A stretch of DNA of 64,000 nucleotides, from the NCBI RefSeq assembly GCF_963678545.1, contig NZ_OY782870.1, forward strand, positions 2,480,001 through 2,544,000, written 5' to 3'. Shown piece after piece: positions 24,185-34,331 of the stretch. Position numbers and translations under genes: made by a program. Positions within the stretch are counted from its first letter, which is position 1; every line of letters starts with the position of its first letter. Origin of the DNA: an uncultured Methanomethylovorans sp. (lineage in GTDB: Archaea > Halobacteriota > Methanosarcinia > Methanosarcinales > Methanosarcinaceae). The notes beneath the pieces were generated by a model. It was not told the origin of the DNA, did no database searches, and was given only the letters and a program-made list of their open reading frames with translations.

Positions 24185-26902
24185 TTACCATTCCATAAGT
24201 TTTCTCACGATCTTCACATTCTTCCTTACACCCAGTTTTCTCAGTTCGTCCACGAACAACAATATAATAGCAAAGGGAACTGCCATAAGAATATATTTCA
24301 TGGAGATGGGAGCTGTATTAAAGACAATATTGACGAGAGGATTAAAGACGATAAAAGTAAGTATTGTTAATTCACTAGCTATTCCAAGGAGTATCATCTT
24401 GTTACCGAAAAATCCTTTTGTAAGTACAGACTGCCGCCTTGTGCGGGATGTAAAGACATTGGCTATCTGACAGACGATAACAGCAGCAAAGAAAGCTGTG
24501 ATAGCCTGCATGTAAAGCGGATCAGTAAATGGTAGATCTTGTCCGAAAACCCAACCTCCATCCCGTAGTACTGCGAAATAACAGAAAAATCCGGCTATAG
24601 CTTCAATAGGACCTTTGATACCGTAGGACGTGAATAGCACTTGAGAAGTTAACAGTTTCTCATCCTTCGACCTTGGTGAACGATGCATGATATCCCCTTC
24701 CCCCCTTTCTACAGCCAGAGCAAGTGCAGGCAATATATCGGTACCAAGATCAATAGCCAGTATCAACTGTACATTCATGGGCAAAGGCAATGCCAGCAGT
24801 ACAAAAGCAATAAAAGGTAATATTTCAGGTACGTTGCTTGTGAGGATGTAGGCAATGAACTTCTTGATATTATCGAACACATTCCGGCCTTCTTCAACTG
24901 CGTTTACTATGGTCGCGAAATTATCATCCAGCAACACCATATCAGCTGCTTCTCTCGCAACATCTGTGCCACTGCCCATAGCTACCCCCATATCAGCATT
25001 TTTCATAGCAGGTGCATCATTGACACCATCACCTGTCATGGTGACAATTTCCCCGGCAGCCTGAAAAGCCTGGACTATCTTGAGTTTTTGTACTGGAGAT
25101 GTTCTGGCAAAGATTATACTTGGAGCCTTGAGCCTGCCTGCAAGTTCCTGAGAAGACAGTTCAGCAAGTTCAGAACCTATTATGAGCTCAAGTTCTTTCT
25201 CATCATCGTATAGTCCTACTTTTCGGGCAATTGAAGTGGCAGTTACAGGATGATCCCCAGTGATCATGACAACTTTTATCCCTGCCATGTGACATCTACG
25301 GATGGCTTCCTTTGCTTCAGGCCGCGGAGGATCCACTACACCCACAAGCCCAAGGAAAATAAAATCATTTTCATATTCCCTTACATCTACAGCTTCCCTG
25401 AAAGCCAAAGCAAGCACCCTTTCACCTGACTCTGCCATGGAGATGTGCTCATTCATAATCAACTCGGCACTTGTTTCATCAAGGGGTAGTATACCATCTG
25501 CTGTCAGTATCTGGCTGCACATATTCATGACGACTTCGGGTGCACCTTTTAGGTAAGATTCCATTGTGCCTACAGGCGTGGAACAAATAACCTGCATCCT
25601 TTCTTTCTTTGAATCGAAAGGATATTCCTGTAACCGGGGATAGACCAGCTTTAGTTTTTCTTCATCATTGGACTGGTTTACGTAAACTAACAAAGAACCT
25701 TCTGTTGGATCCCCTTTATAACCGGGTGGTTCTTCTATGATCCTTGAATTGTTGCATAGACCAGCAACCCTTATCAGAGTTTCAGAAGGTTTTTGCTTTT
25801 CTTTGACGTTAAGATAGCCTTCTCCTGTAAAGACCGAGTTTACAGCCATCTTGTTCTGAGTAAGCGTACCGGTTTTATCGGTACAGATCACAGTTGTGGA
25901 ACCCAAGGTCTCCACGGATTCGAGTTGTTTTATGAGTGCATTTCTTTTTGCCATTCTTCTGGAAGCAAGGCTCAAAGCAAGAGTCACTGTCGGAAGTAAG
26001 CCTTCCGGGACATTTGCCACAATTATACCGATAGCAAAAATCAGGTTGAGCAGGAAAGTATCCTGCACAAAGAAGCCTACAAAGAAGAAAGATATACCCA
26101 AAAAAATAGCTATCGATGAGATAACTTTGATGAAACTGTTTAGTTCCTTTCTCAAGGGAGTTTCTACCGAAGAAGTACGTTTAGTAAGGATCGCCAGACG
26201 ACCTATCTGAGTATTTGCGCCTGTACCGAAAACGATAGCTTTACCATTACCTGTCTGTACTAATGTACCGGAAAATACCATATTCCTGCATTCAAGTATA
26301 TCAGGATGGGTACACCTAAGAGAACGCAACTGTGGCTCAGCTTCTCCTGTTATAGGTGAATTATCCACTTTAAGTGAATTCTCTTCTATGAGTCGCCCAT
26401 CGGCAGGGACTTTGTCTCCTTCTTCAAGTAGGATCACATCCCCGGTAACTATCTCAAAGGCAAGTATTTCTTCTGTCTTACCGTTCCTGAGCACTTTAGC
26501 TTTTGGAGGGATTAACTGACGAAAGCTCGCCATGATCTTCTCTGCCTGGTATTCCTGAATAAAAGTGAAGGTACTATTAAGGATAACTACAACAAGTAAT
26601 GCTATGCCAATGTAAATGTTTCCTTGCCCTGGAGAAAGCCACTCTGCAATAAAAGCAAGTACTGAACCAACTGCGAGCAAAATTGAAAAGAAATTCCAGA
26701 ATTGTTTAAGGTATTTGTGCAGAGGACTTTCCTTTCCGGTGTCTTCCAGCACATTTGGTCCATATTCTGCCAGCCTTCGAACAACTTCTTCCTGTTTCAG
26801 TCCTGAATAACTGCTGTTAAAACGTTCGAACAGTTCATCGAGGGATGCCTGATGCTCATCACCCTTTATCCGTCCAATATATTCCCCAGTTCTCTCACTC
26901 AT
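24185..26902 (-). CDS. P-type cation-transporting ATPase (P2 type)
   Basis: About 905 residues from the ATG at 26902 (MSERTGEYIGRIKGDEHQ); the longer frame from 26977 would overlap marC. The N-terminus is a cation-ATPase N domain, then the actuator TGEAEP, the phosphorylation site CTDKTGTLTQNKM, the nucleotide site KGAPE and the hinge TGDGVNDAPAMKNADMGVAMG. About ten membrane helices are present. The MNVQLILAIDLGTDILPALALAVE stretch resembles SERCA/Na,K-ATPase relatives, so Ca2+, Na+ or Mn2+ are possible ions. The gene follows marC by 43 bases on the same strand. Confidence 0.92.
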   Translation of the reverse strand: MSERTGEYIGRIKGDEHQASLDELFERFNSSYSGLKQEEVVRRLAEYGPNVLEDTGKESPLHKYLKQFWNFFSILLAVGSVLAFIAEWLSPGQGNIYIGIALLVVVILNSTFTFIQEYQAEKIMASFRQLIPPKAKVLRNGKTEEILAFEIVTGDVILLEEGDKVPADGRLIEENSLKVDNSPITGEAEPQLRSLRCTHPDILECRNMVFSGTLVQTGNGKAIVFGTGANTQIGRLAILTKRTSSVETPLRKELNSFIKVISSIAIFLGISFFFVGFFVQDTFLLNLIFAIGIIVANVPEGLLPTVTLALSLASRRMAKRNALIKQLESVETLGSTTVICTDKTGTLTQNKMAVNSVFTGEGYLNVKEKQKPSETLIRVAGLCNNSRIIEEPPGYKGDPTEGSLLVYVNQSNDEEKLKLVYPRLQEYPFDSKKERMQVICSTPVGTMESYLKGAPEVVMNMCSQILTADGILPLDETSAELIMNEHISMAESGERVLALAFREAVDVREYENDFIFLGLVGVVDPPRPEAKEAIRRCHMAGIKVVMITGDHPVTATSIARKVGLYDDEKELELIIGSELAELSSQELAGRLKAPSIIFARTSPVQKLKIVQAFQAAGEIVTMTGDGVNDAPAMKNADMGVAMGSGTDVAREAADMVLLDDNFATIVNAVEEGRNVFDNIKKFIAYILTSNVPEILPFIAFVLLALPLPMNVQLILAIDLGTDILPALALAVERGEGDIMHRSPRSKDEKLLTSQVLFTSYGIKGPIEAIAGFFCYFAVLRDGGWVFGQDLPFTDPLYMQAITAFFAAVIVCQIANVFTSRTRRQSVLTKGFFGNKMILLGIASELTILTFIVFNPLVNIVFNTAPISMKYILMAVPFAIILLFVDELRKLGVRKNVKIVRKLMEW

Positions 26903-26945
26903 CCTTAAGAAGTATGGATATAGCCTTCTTAAATAGGTATGTTTT

Positions 26946-27587
26946 TCAAGCCCCTGCCGACAGAGCTCTATAAACATTCCAGATACCTGTTGTCACAAAG
27001 TCTGCAGCCAACGCTGCAAGGAATAGTCCCATTATCCTTGTGAATACGAGCATACCGGTGTATCCTATATGGGTATAGATACGCCTGGAGGAGAGGAATA
27101 TTACCATGCACACAAAGAATGTGAGCAATATGCTGAGTATTACAAGAAACTTCTGCCCAACGGAAGCAGTACTTCCCATAAGAACAATGACCGTGGTAAT
27201 AGTTCCCGGACCTGTTAATAGTGGCAATGAAATCGGAAATATCCATATATCAGAACGATCCTGTGATTCACTTATCTCGTTCTCAGTGATACTTTCCCCC
27301 GATACCTTTGCGAACATCATATCCAATGCTACGCGAAACAACAGTATGCCACCTGCAATACGCAGCGAATCCACATTGATGCCAAAAAGGTCCAACATTA
27401 AATTACCCGTAACAGCAAAGAAAAGAGCTATAATACAGGCAAGGAACACAGCCTTTTTTGCAAGGATATTTTTATCCTCAAAAGTCATGTGGCTGGTAAG
27501 GGATATGAAAGTGACAACTCCGCTAATGGGATTTACGATCACGAAGATCGAAATAAAAGTGTATGTGAGAAAGGCTAAGTCATTCAT
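26946..27587 (-). CDS. MarC-family membrane protein
   Basis: A 213-residue protein with six membrane helices. Family signatures are IVNPISGVVTFISLT near the N-terminus, the FGI...RIAGGILLFRVALDMM segment and PLLTGPGTITTVIVL, the conserved PGTI turn. MarC/UPF0056 proteins are widespread with no settled function; the old link to multiple antibiotic resistance does not hold. The co-directional P-type ATPase downstream suggests a two-gene unit. Confidence 0.9.
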   Translation of the reverse strand: MNDLAFLTYTFISIFVIVNPISGVVTFISLTSHMTFEDKNILAKKAVFLACIIALFFAVTGNLMLDLFGINVDSLRIAGGILLFRVALDMMFAKVSGESITENEISESQDRSDIWIFPISLPLLTGPGTITTVIVLMGSTASVGQKFLVILSILLTFFVCMVIFLSSRRIYTHIGYTGMLVFTRIMGLFLAALAADFVTTGIWNVYRALSAGA

Positions 27588-27707
27588 TTTTGATCATTGA
27601 GGAGTTGTTATTCAGACTGAAATCTTCTGTACGAATAGTTATTATATATTAAAAGGGAACTGATAAAAGCCTTATTCTCATCCCAAGGATAGTAGAGACT
27701 GGACATA

Positions 27708-28985
27708 TTATTCTTCTTTTGAGAAAGCCTTTTTCACTATTTTCATTGCACAGAGATCTCCGCACATCGAACAGGCATCGCTGCCTGTGACACGGCTTTC
27801 CCTGATACTGCGGGCCTTTTCTCCGTCAATGGCCAGCCTGTACTGCTCTTCCCAATCAAGTTTATGGCGTGCATGTGACATTTTATCATCTATTGCACGT
27901 GCCCTTTCCCTTTGCCCTTCTTTTGCAATGTCTGCGGCATGCGCTGCAATTCTTGTGACAATAGTCCCTTCTCTTATGTCACTCACACTTGGAAGTGCCA
28001 GATGCTCGGAAGGAGTGGTCATGCACAGGAAATCCGCACCATACATACCTGCAAGAGTACCGCCAATAGCACCCGTAATATGGTCATAGCCAGGTGCTAT
28101 ATCAGTTACAAGAGGACCCAAAAGGTAAACAGGTGCATCAAGGCAAAGACTCTTCATGGTCTTTACACATGTTTCAATTTCATTTATCGGAACATGTCCC
28201 GGACCTTCCACAAAGGATTGCACATTTACAGCACGTGCTCTTTTAACAAGTTCACCCAACGTGACAATTTCAGTAAACATAGCTCCATCTGAAGCATCGT
28301 GAATGCATCCTGGCCTCATCCCATCTCCAAGACTCACAGCCATATCGTGCTCATAGGCTATTTCCAAAAGGTAATCATACTCCGTATAAAATGGATTATC
28401 TTCCTGGTTATGCAACATCCATGCAAGGGTAAATGCTCCTCCACGGCTCACAACTTCAGTAATTCTCTCGCCTTTCTTTATCCGTTCCATGGAATTGAGG
28501 TTAACACCTGCGTGTACCGTTACAAAATCCACTCCGTCCTTTGCATGCTTCCTTACAGCATTGAACATGTCATCGGATGTCATATCTACAACTGCTTTTT
28601 TAGATGAAGCTGCCTGGTATATAGGTACAGAACCTATAGGAATATGAACAGCTTTCATTATCATGGAACGTATACTATCCAGATCCCCACCCGTAGAAAG
28701 GTCCATGAGAGCATCGGCACCGAACTTTTCTGCAGTTTTTGCTTTTTCGATTTCTTCTTCTAGATGAATATAATCTCTGGAGGTACCAATATTCGCATTG
28801 ATTTTAGTACTCATATACCTGCCAATCCCAACATGCCTTGAATCCCTTGCAGGGTTATCAGGTATGGCAATGATGCCTTTTGCCACACAGGAACGTACAA
28901 GGTCCGGATCAATACCTTCTGCTTTGGCTACTTCCTGTATCTGAGGAGTTATGATCCCTTTTTTTGCATCTTCCATCAGTGTCAT
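27708..28985 (-). CDS. thiC: phosphomethylpyrimidine synthase
   Basis: This is a radical-SAM enzyme of thiamine synthesis that converts aminoimidazole ribotide to HMP-phosphate. The ATG at 28985 ([17 protein letters not shown]) gives 425 residues; an upstream ATG at 29036 adds 17 atypical ones. Key features are [43 protein letters not shown] and the C-terminal cluster ligands CSMCGDLC near residue 415. I see no TPP riboswitch (THI box) in the upstream gap, so regulation may be by a repressor. Confidence 0.95.
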   Translation of the reverse strand: MTLMEDAKKGIITPQIQEVAKAEGIDPDLVRSCVAKGIIAIPDNPARDSRHVGIGRYMSTKINANIGTSRDYIHLEEEIEKAKTAEKFGADALMDLSTGGDLDSIRSMIMKAVHIPIGSVPIYQAASSKKAVVDMTSDDMFNAVRKHAKDGVDFVTVHAGVNLNSMERIKKGERITEVVSRGGAFTLAWMLHNQEDNPFYTEYDYLLEIAYEHDMAVSLGDGMRPGCIHDASDGAMFTEIVTLGELVKRARAVNVQSFVEGPGHVPINEIETCVKTMKSLCLDAPVYLLGPLVTDIAPGYDHITGAIGGTLAGMYGADFLCMTTPSEHLALPSVSDIREGTIVTRIAAHAADIAKEGQRERARAIDDKMSHARHKLDWEEQYRLAIDGEKARSIRESRVTGSDACSMCGDLCAMKIVKKAFSKEE

Positions 28986-29096
28986 TGATATCCCGTATGA
29001 ACACGAAGATAAAAGCCTTTTGCTGACACTGAACACATTATTGATGAAAGTATATAATCATTATGAGTATTACTATACACAGTGATGTAGATATTA

Positions 29097-29148
29097 TTAT
29101 ATACGTACTTGTGCACTTACTAATTGCCGCGTGATAAATTCGCGGTAA
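29097..29148 (+). promoter_or_regulatory. TATA element and GC-rich 5' leader hairpin
   Basis: TTATATAC at 29097-29104 is a good TATA box; transcription would begin near 29125. Exactly there an 8-pair stem forms: TTGCCGCG (29124-29131) with CGCGGTAA (29141-29148), one G-T pair and a 9-base loop. A third CGCGG follows at 29153-29157 next to the ribosome site. Such GC-rich structure stands out in an AT-rich gap and may act on the downstream membrane gene. Confidence 0.45.
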
Positions 29149-29163
29149 GGTCGCGGTGGTACG

Positions 29164-29586
29164 ATGACCCAAAGTGTTGAAAAGAGTTTATTAGTTTACG
29201 GTGTGGATCTTTACAGATTCCTGAAGGATATAAAATTCGTCCTGTTATTCTATGTAATAGGCGATCTCCTGACCACGATATGCGCCATAGAAACTGGTCT
29301 TGCATATGAAGGAAATCCTGTTGTATCCACATTCGCTTCTATGCATGGGCTCTATAGCATCGTACTGTTCAAGATATTATTTATACTGGCACTGCTGGGA
29401 AGCTATGCTTATATCATTTGCTTTTCTGCAGGAAAACACAATGATCAAACCTTTGCATGGGATGCACTTAGACATACCCTTGCAATAATGGGAGTATTGA
29501 TAATACTCAATAACTTGCTTGTAATGGGAGGATATTCAAGTCCTGTCTATCTGGTCTTAAGTTACACCTCCAGCCTTTTAAATTAA
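29164..29586 (+). CDS. small four-helix membrane protein (DUF5658-like)
   Basis: A 140-residue protein with about four hydrophobic helices. The segment GDLLTTICAIETGLAYEGNPVV matches the pattern of DUF5658-like membrane proteins (D-x4-T...E-NP), which have no known function; family assignment is tentative. It starts 15 bases after the leader hairpin region and is followed by a terminator that overlaps its stop codon, so it forms its own transcription unit between thiC and topA. Confidence 0.65.
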   Translation: MTQSVEKSLLVYGVDLYRFLKDIKFVLLFYVIGDLLTTICAIETGLAYEGNPVVSTFASMHGLYSIVLFKILFILALLGSYAYIICFSAGKHNDQTFAWDALRHTLAIMGVLIILNNLLVMGGYSSPVYLVLSYTSSLLN

Positions 29587-29614
29587 GGCTGGCTCCTAAA
29601 TATTGTTCTTTTTT
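29570..29614 (+). terminator. terminator overlapping the end of the membrane gene
   Basis: CCAGCC (29570-29575) and GGCTGG (29587-29592) form a perfect 6-base stem spanning the stop codon, followed after about 12 bases by a T-rich run (29606-29614). Confidence 0.6.
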
Positions 29615-29690
29615 ATCATTACCCAATAAAGTTAATGTAATGTCAGTTATAATGTATCGCGCACTATTCTAACCAGGTGCAAGATATATC

Positions 29691-32024
29691 ATGACTGTTG
29701 TTGTATTTACCGAAAAGAACAAAGCTGCCTCACAGATAGCTAATATCCTTAGCGGGGGCAAGCCCGATAGAAAGCTTGTCGAAGGAGTTCCAGTTTATGT
29801 GTTCCGCAAGGATGGCAAAGAATGGCAGGTAATGGGCCTTTCCGGTCATATTATGGGCTATGATTTTCCACCTGAACTAAACGACTGGAAATCTGTTGAC
29901 CCTGGCAAATTGATCGATACTGCACCTATCAAAACAGTGACAAAAAAGCCATTTGCAGATGCCATTATTTCTCTTTCAGGCAAAGCTGATAAAATAATAC
30001 TTGCCTGCGATTTTGACAGAGAAGGAGAGAATATTGGTTTTGAAGCAAAGGAACTTGCATCCAGAGTATCCAAAGCTCCTGTAAAAAGAGCAAGATTCTC
30101 TTCATTATCAGCTTCTGAGATAACTAAGGCTTTTGATAATCCCGTTGAACCCGATACAGCCATGGCAATGTCTGCGGAGGCTCGCCAGATACTTGACCTT
30201 AAAATGGGTGCTGCCTTTACCCGCTATCTGACCCTGGCTGTAAGAGAAAAAGCACGCACCAAAGATATTCTTTCCATCGGACCGTGCCAGACACCTACAT
30301 GTGGCTTCGTATACGAAAGGGAAAAAGCCATAAAGGAATTCAATCCGGAGGATTTTTGGAAGATCGAAGCACTTTTCCATGCAAATGATATGGATTTTAA
30401 AGGAGTGCACAGGGCGGGCAATATAAAAGACAAGACAAAAGCGGCTGAAATATTTAATCGTATACGTGCATGCAAGACTGGAATAGTGACAAAAAAGAGT
30501 GTCACTGAAGTGAAGACAAATGCACCGTATCCCCTTAACACTACTGAATTTCTCAAACGTGCATCCAAGTTTCTGAACATCAGCCCGGAATCTGCTCTGG
30601 AGATAGCTGAACAGCTGTATCTGAACGGTTTTACTAGTTATCCAAGAACAGAAACAAACAAATATGCCGATGATTTTGATTTTAAGTCAAAGGTAATAGC
30701 ATTTACATCCACAGAATATAAAGAGCATGCATTAACCATTCTTTCAGCGGGGGATATCATTGCCCGTAACGGAACAAAGGATGGACACGACCATCCACCC
30801 ATTCATCCAATAAAAGCCGTTGCTGTAAAAGAAGTTGAAAGAACTGTGAAGATTAAAGGAGCAGATAAAATATATGACCTGATATCCAGACACTTCCTTG
30901 CAAACCTCATGCCTGTAGCACTATTTGAAAAAACACACCTTGAGATCACTGTAGAGAGCGAATTGTTCGATGCTTCCGGATCGGTTATGAAAAGCGAGGG
31001 TTGGATGGCAGTTTATCCATTCGAAACAAAGAATGACAAGTTCCTGCCAGATATCCAAGAGAAAGAAGAGGTTAAGGCGAAAAAACTGGAGAACATAGCC
31101 TCTAAGACCACTCCACCAAAACATCTTACTGAAGCTGAACTTTTAACCCTGATGGACAAACATGGTATCGGTACTAAGGCAACAGCTCCCTCACATATAG
31201 AAACGAATAAGAAACGCGGATATTTTGAAACAAAAGGTAAGACCATTATTATCCAGGAAACTGGTTTCAGCCTTATGGATGCCCTCAGCTCATCACTGCC
31301 TCTTGTAGTGAAACCTGAAATACGGGCACGGATTGAATCTCTTGTGCAGGAAGTAGAAGATAGTAGCAAGGAATTTGATGTTGCAGTTGCAGAAGGAACT
31401 GAACTTATAAAAATGATGTATGCTCAGCTTACCGAGAGCCGTAACTCCATCGTATCCCGGCTTGCAGGATCTATAAATGATGAAACTGCAATAGAGGACA
31501 AGAAAAACTATATTGGCAAATGCCCGGACTGCGGACATGTGCTACGCATTATAAGTACTGACAAAGGACGTTTTGTAGGATGTACCGGGTATCCGCAATG
31601 CAGGAGAACTTATCCTTTACCTAAAGAAGGTGCTCTTTCTGTACTTCGCTCAAAAGAATGTCCTAAAGGTGGAGCTGCCGTAATAAAAGTAGCAAACAAG
31701 TATTGTTGGTCAGTAGGTATAGGACCTTGTTTTGTATGTGACAAAGTAAAAGAATGCTTTCCTCCTGAAGTGGTGGGTCCATGCCCTATCTGTGATGGGG
31801 AGATGTGTCTTATCACCACGAAGGATGCGCGCTTTCTGGGTTGTAGCAAAAGATGTGGTCGCACTCAATCCCTACCCCAGGAAGGCAGACTTACAATACT
31901 TGAACGCACGTGTGAGATATGCGGATGGAAGCTAATCCGCACAAAGGAAAAAGATAAAAACGCCATTGAAACCTGCGTAAACCGTAGCTGTGGAAAACTC
32001 AAAACAAAAAAAACCTCAAATTGA
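29691..32024 (+). CDS. topA: DNA topoisomerase I (type IA)
   Basis: A 777-residue enzyme that relaxes negative supercoils. The TOPRIM domain (1-140) shows the metal-binding acidic triplet in D107-F-D109-R-E-G; the catalytic Tyr is Y317 in GFTSYPRTETNK. The strand-passage domains end with SLVQEVEDSS near 565. Three or four C-terminal zinc ribbons follow from about residue 605 (CPDCGHVL...CTGYPQC, CFVCDKVKEC, CPICDGEMC...CSKRC, CEICGW...C). The layout is typical of archaeal topoisomerase I. It is monocistronic. Confidence 0.95.
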   Translation: MTVVVFTEKNKAASQIANILSGGKPDRKLVEGVPVYVFRKDGKEWQVMGLSGHIMGYDFPPELNDWKSVDPGKLIDTAPIKTVTKKPFADAIISLSGKADKIILACDFDREGENIGFEAKELASRVSKAPVKRARFSSLSASEITKAFDNPVEPDTAMAMSAEARQILDLKMGAAFTRYLTLAVREKARTKDILSIGPCQTPTCGFVYEREKAIKEFNPEDFWKIEALFHANDMDFKGVHRAGNIKDKTKAAEIFNRIRACKTGIVTKKSVTEVKTNAPYPLNTTEFLKRASKFLNISPESALEIAEQLYLNGFTSYPRTETNKYADDFDFKSKVIAFTSTEYKEHALTILSAGDIIARNGTKDGHDHPPIHPIKAVAVKEVERTVKIKGADKIYDLISRHFLANLMPVALFEKTHLEITVESELFDASGSVMKSEGWMAVYPFETKNDKFLPDIQEKEEVKAKKLENIASKTTPPKHLTEAELLTLMDKHGIGTKATAPSHIETNKKRGYFETKGKTIIIQETGFSLMDALSSSLPLVVKPEIRARIESLVQEVEDSSKEFDVAVAEGTELIKMMYAQLTESRNSIVSRLAGSINDETAIEDKKNYIGKCPDCGHVLRIISTDKGRFVGCTGYPQCRRTYPLPKEGALSVLRSKECPKGGAAVIKVANKYCWSVGIGPCFVCDKVKECFPPEVVGPCPICDGEMCLITTKDARFLGCSKRCGRTQSLPQEGRLTILERTCEICGWKLIRTKEKDKNAIETCVNRSCGKLKTKKTSN

Positions 32025-32047
32025 TTTGACTTCATGTTAAATCAATT
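32019..32047 (+). terminator. terminator after topA
   Basis: AATTGATTT and AAATCAATT form a perfect 9-base stem with an 11-base loop overlapping the topA stop codon. Confidence 0.5.
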
Positions 32048-32099
32048 ATCCTTGATTAGTCGGGTTGCGAACAAATACTTTAAATATAATAACTGCATA

Positions 32100-32219
32100 C
32101 TACGACTTAGAGACAAAGGCCAGATCTGGAAAGCATTCTACTACCAAACTGGTGTCTAAATCCAAAATATATCCTTTAACCTCCTTAATTCCGGAAGGTG
32201 CCTTTGTCTTTACCTCCAT
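32100..32219 (-). CDS. possible 39-residue small protein downstream of nitroreductase
   Basis: On the minus strand an ATG overlaps the end of the nitroreductase gene and opens a 39-codon frame (MEVKTKAPSGIKEVKGYILD, ending ECFPDLAFVSKS). The composition looks protein-like and the overlapping start suggests translational coupling. I recognise no family. It could equally be a chance frame or a remnant of a longer gene. Confidence 0.3.
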   Translation of the reverse strand: MEVKTKAPSGIKEVKGYILDLDTSLVVECFPDLAFVSKS

Positions 32220-32734
32220 TGATTGTCATAAAGCTCTTCAAAGGCTATTTCTGCAAGTTCTTTTCGAGAAGATGTTGTTTTGGACCCCACGGGATACCCT
32301 ATGGCAAGTGCAGCCATGAGTTCAAGAGATTCTGGTGCTTTTAAAATCAAATTCACTTGTTCTTTATTATTTAGGATCTCGCCTAGCCACACTGCTCCCA
32401 GTCCAAGTTCGCAACAGGCAAGCAGCATATTCTGTATGGCAGCACCTATAGCTTGAGCGTCTTTTATATGATTGTACATCTCAGAAGTATCCAGGAAAGC
32501 AGCGACAATGACACTTGCACCTTTTACAATAGATGAATAACGTGTGCAACCAGATAATTTCTCGATATTGTTCCTATCCTGCACTACTATAAACTTCCAT
32601 GGCTGGTTGTTAAGACCTGATGGTGCCCACCGAGCAGCTTCAAGGATCTGTGTTATCTTTGTTCTTTCCACTGGTTCAGACGTATAGCTGCGGATACTTC
32701 TTCTTGATAGAATTGTCTCTATGGTTCCCTGCAT
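32210..32734 (-). CDS. nitroreductase-family FMN protein
   Basis: A 174-residue protein starting METI-like (MQGTIETILSRRSIRSYTSEPV), with RWAPSGLNNQPWKFIVV, the FMN phosphate-binding SRRSIR and SGLNNQPW motifs, and GLGAVWLGE in the second half. Nitroreductase-fold flavoproteins reduce quinones, nitro compounds or flavins; the substrate here is unknown. A 39-residue frame may be coupled to its 3' end. The upstream neighbour ilvC lies 80 bases away on the same strand, so read-through is possible. Confidence 0.88.
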   Translation of the reverse strand: MQGTIETILSRRSIRSYTSEPVERTKITQILEAARWAPSGLNNQPWKFIVVQDRNNIEKLSGCTRYSSIVKGASVIVAAFLDTSEMYNHIKDAQAIGAAIQNMLLACCELGLGAVWLGEILNNKEQVNLILKAPESLELMAALAIGYPVGSKTTSSRKELAEIAFEELYDNQWR

Positions 32735-32813
32735 AATATCACTTCAAAAAAGGTGACGTGTTTTCATATATAAAACACGCCTTTTAATATAGAAAAATTA
32801 AATTTAAGAAAGA

Positions 32814-33821
32814 TTACTTTTCATTAAGCCCGCTGTTAAGCCAGGGCATCATTGAGCGCAACCTGCGGCCCACCTCTTCAACGGGGTGTTCACGGTCCTG
32901 ACGCTCCATAGCTGTTAGTACTGGCCTGTTGGCCTTGCCTTCAAGCACGAACTCTTTTGCAAACTGTCCGTTCTGGATACGTTCCAAAGCTTCATACATA
33001 GCTTCTCTGGACAATTCATTAATGACCTTAGGTCCAACTGTCAGACCACCATATTCTGCAGTATTGGATACGGAATACCACATCTTCTCAAGACCACCTT
33101 CGTGGATGAGGTCTACAATGAGCTTCAGTTCATGCGTGGTCTCAAAATACGCAATTTCTGGTTGGTAACCGGCTTCAATAAGCACTTCAAATGCTGTTTT
33201 GATCAGAGAAGACACACCACCGCACAGATCTACTTGCTCACCGAAAAGATCAGTCTCTGTTTCCTCACGGAAAGTAGTTTCAAATACTCCTGCACGAGTA
33301 CAACCTACACCTTTTGCATGCGCCATAGCTAACTGTTTTGCCATACCGCTAGCATCCTGATAAACGGCAATAAGACCTGGAACTCCATGACCTTCTTTAT
33401 AGGTCCTGCGCACAAGGTGGCCAGGGCTTTTGGGTGCAACCATGTATACATCAATGTCTTTTTTGGGCACAATCTGATTATAATGAATATTAAAACCATG
33501 AGAGAACACAAGAGCATTACCTGGTTCAAGTCCTGGCTCTATCTCCTCGTAGAATACCTGAGACTGAGTTTCATCAGGCAAAAGGATCTGGATTATATCA
33601 GCTGCTTTAGCTGCTTCTTTTACAGTCATGACCTTAAGTCCATCCTCTTCCGCCTGTTGCCAGCGTTTGCTGCCCTTGCGCAGACCTACAATCACATCAA
33701 GTCCGGAATCGTGCAGATTCTGGGCCTGAGCATGCCCCTGACTGCCATATCCCATCACTGCTATCTTCTTGCCTTTCAGAATTCCAAGGTCTGCATCTTT
33801 ATCATAGTACATATCTGCCAT
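32814..33821 (-). CDS. ilvC: ketol-acid reductoisomerase
   Basis: A 335-residue class I enzyme that isomerises and reduces acetolactate or acetohydroxybutyrate in valine and isoleucine synthesis. The Rossmann site [17 protein letters not shown] and phosphate loop [11 protein letters not shown] are clear, as are the Mg2+-site segments [10 protein letters not shown] and [12 protein letters not shown]. The Lys/Ser-rich loop predicts NADPH use. Last gene of the operon with the synthase, ilvB and ilvN, 24 bases after ilvN. Confidence 0.97.
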   Translation of the reverse strand: MADMYYDKDADLGILKGKKIAVMGYGSQGHAQAQNLHDSGLDVIVGLRKGSKRWQQAEEDGLKVMTVKEAAKAADIIQILLPDETQSQVFYEEIEPGLEPGNALVFSHGFNIHYNQIVPKKDIDVYMVAPKSPGHLVRRTYKEGHGVPGLIAVYQDASGMAKQLAMAHAKGVGCTRAGVFETTFREETETDLFGEQVDLCGGVSSLIKTAFEVLIEAGYQPEIAYFETTHELKLIVDLIHEGGLEKMWYSVSNTAEYGGLTVGPKVINELSREAMYEALERIQNGQFAKEFVLEGKANRPVLTAMERQDREHPVEEVGRRLRSMMPWLNSGLNEK

Positions 33822-33845
33822 TTGAATTACCTCTCAGGTTTACCT

Positions 33846-34331
33846 TTATACACTCTTGGGGCCTCTGCGCAAGGCAATTTTACCTGTACGCACCAGTTCT
33901 TTTATCCCAAAGGGTTTAAGCAACTGTTCAATTGCCTTAATTTTGTTCTCGTCACCCGTTACCTCTATCACCATGGACTTGCTCGCAACATCGATGATCT
34001 TTGCTCTGAAGATATCTGCTATTTGCATGATCTCAGAACGATTGTTAACATCTGCATTGACCTTAATAAGAGCAAGTTCCCTTTCCACAGTGTCCTCGGA
34101 TCCAAGGTCTGTTACTCTGATGACATCAATTAATTTATTTAGCTGTTTTGTGACCTGTTCCAAAACAAGGTCATCACCACGTACGACAATTGTCATACGG
34201 GATATTGTGGGATCCTCAGTTACTCCCACAGCCAGGCTGTCTATGTTATAACCTCTGCGGGCAAACAAACCGGCAACCCGCGAGAGTACACCATACCTGT
34301 TCTCCACCAGGACTGCAAGCGTATGCTTCAT
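33846..34331 (-). CDS. ilvN: acetolactate synthase small (regulatory) subunit
   Basis: About 161 residues from the ATG at 34331 ([36 protein letters not shown]), an ACT domain followed by the ALS_ss C-terminal domain ([12 protein letters not shown]...[10 protein letters not shown]). It binds valine and controls IlvB. The start overlaps the ilvB stop by ATGA; a longer frame from 34406 runs into ilvB and is rejected. The ACT glycine turn NRYGVLSRV is intact, so feedback control is expected. Confidence 0.95.
   Translation of the reverse strand: MKHTLAVLVENRYGVLSRVAGLFARRGYNIDSLAVGVTEDPTISRMTIVVRGDDLVLEQVTKQLNKLIDVIRVTDLGSEDTVERELALIKVNADVNNRSEIMQIADIFRAKIIDVASKSMVIEVTGDENKIKAIEQLLKPFGIKELVRTGKIALRRGPKSV

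Noticed and set aside
28986..29163. TPP riboswitch upstream of thiC
   Set aside because: I find no match to the conserved THI-box core on the minus strand between thiC and the TATA element.
32065..32319. Plus-strand frame of 84 codons downstream of topA
   Set aside because: It runs antisense into the nitroreductase gene and lacks any recognisable domain.
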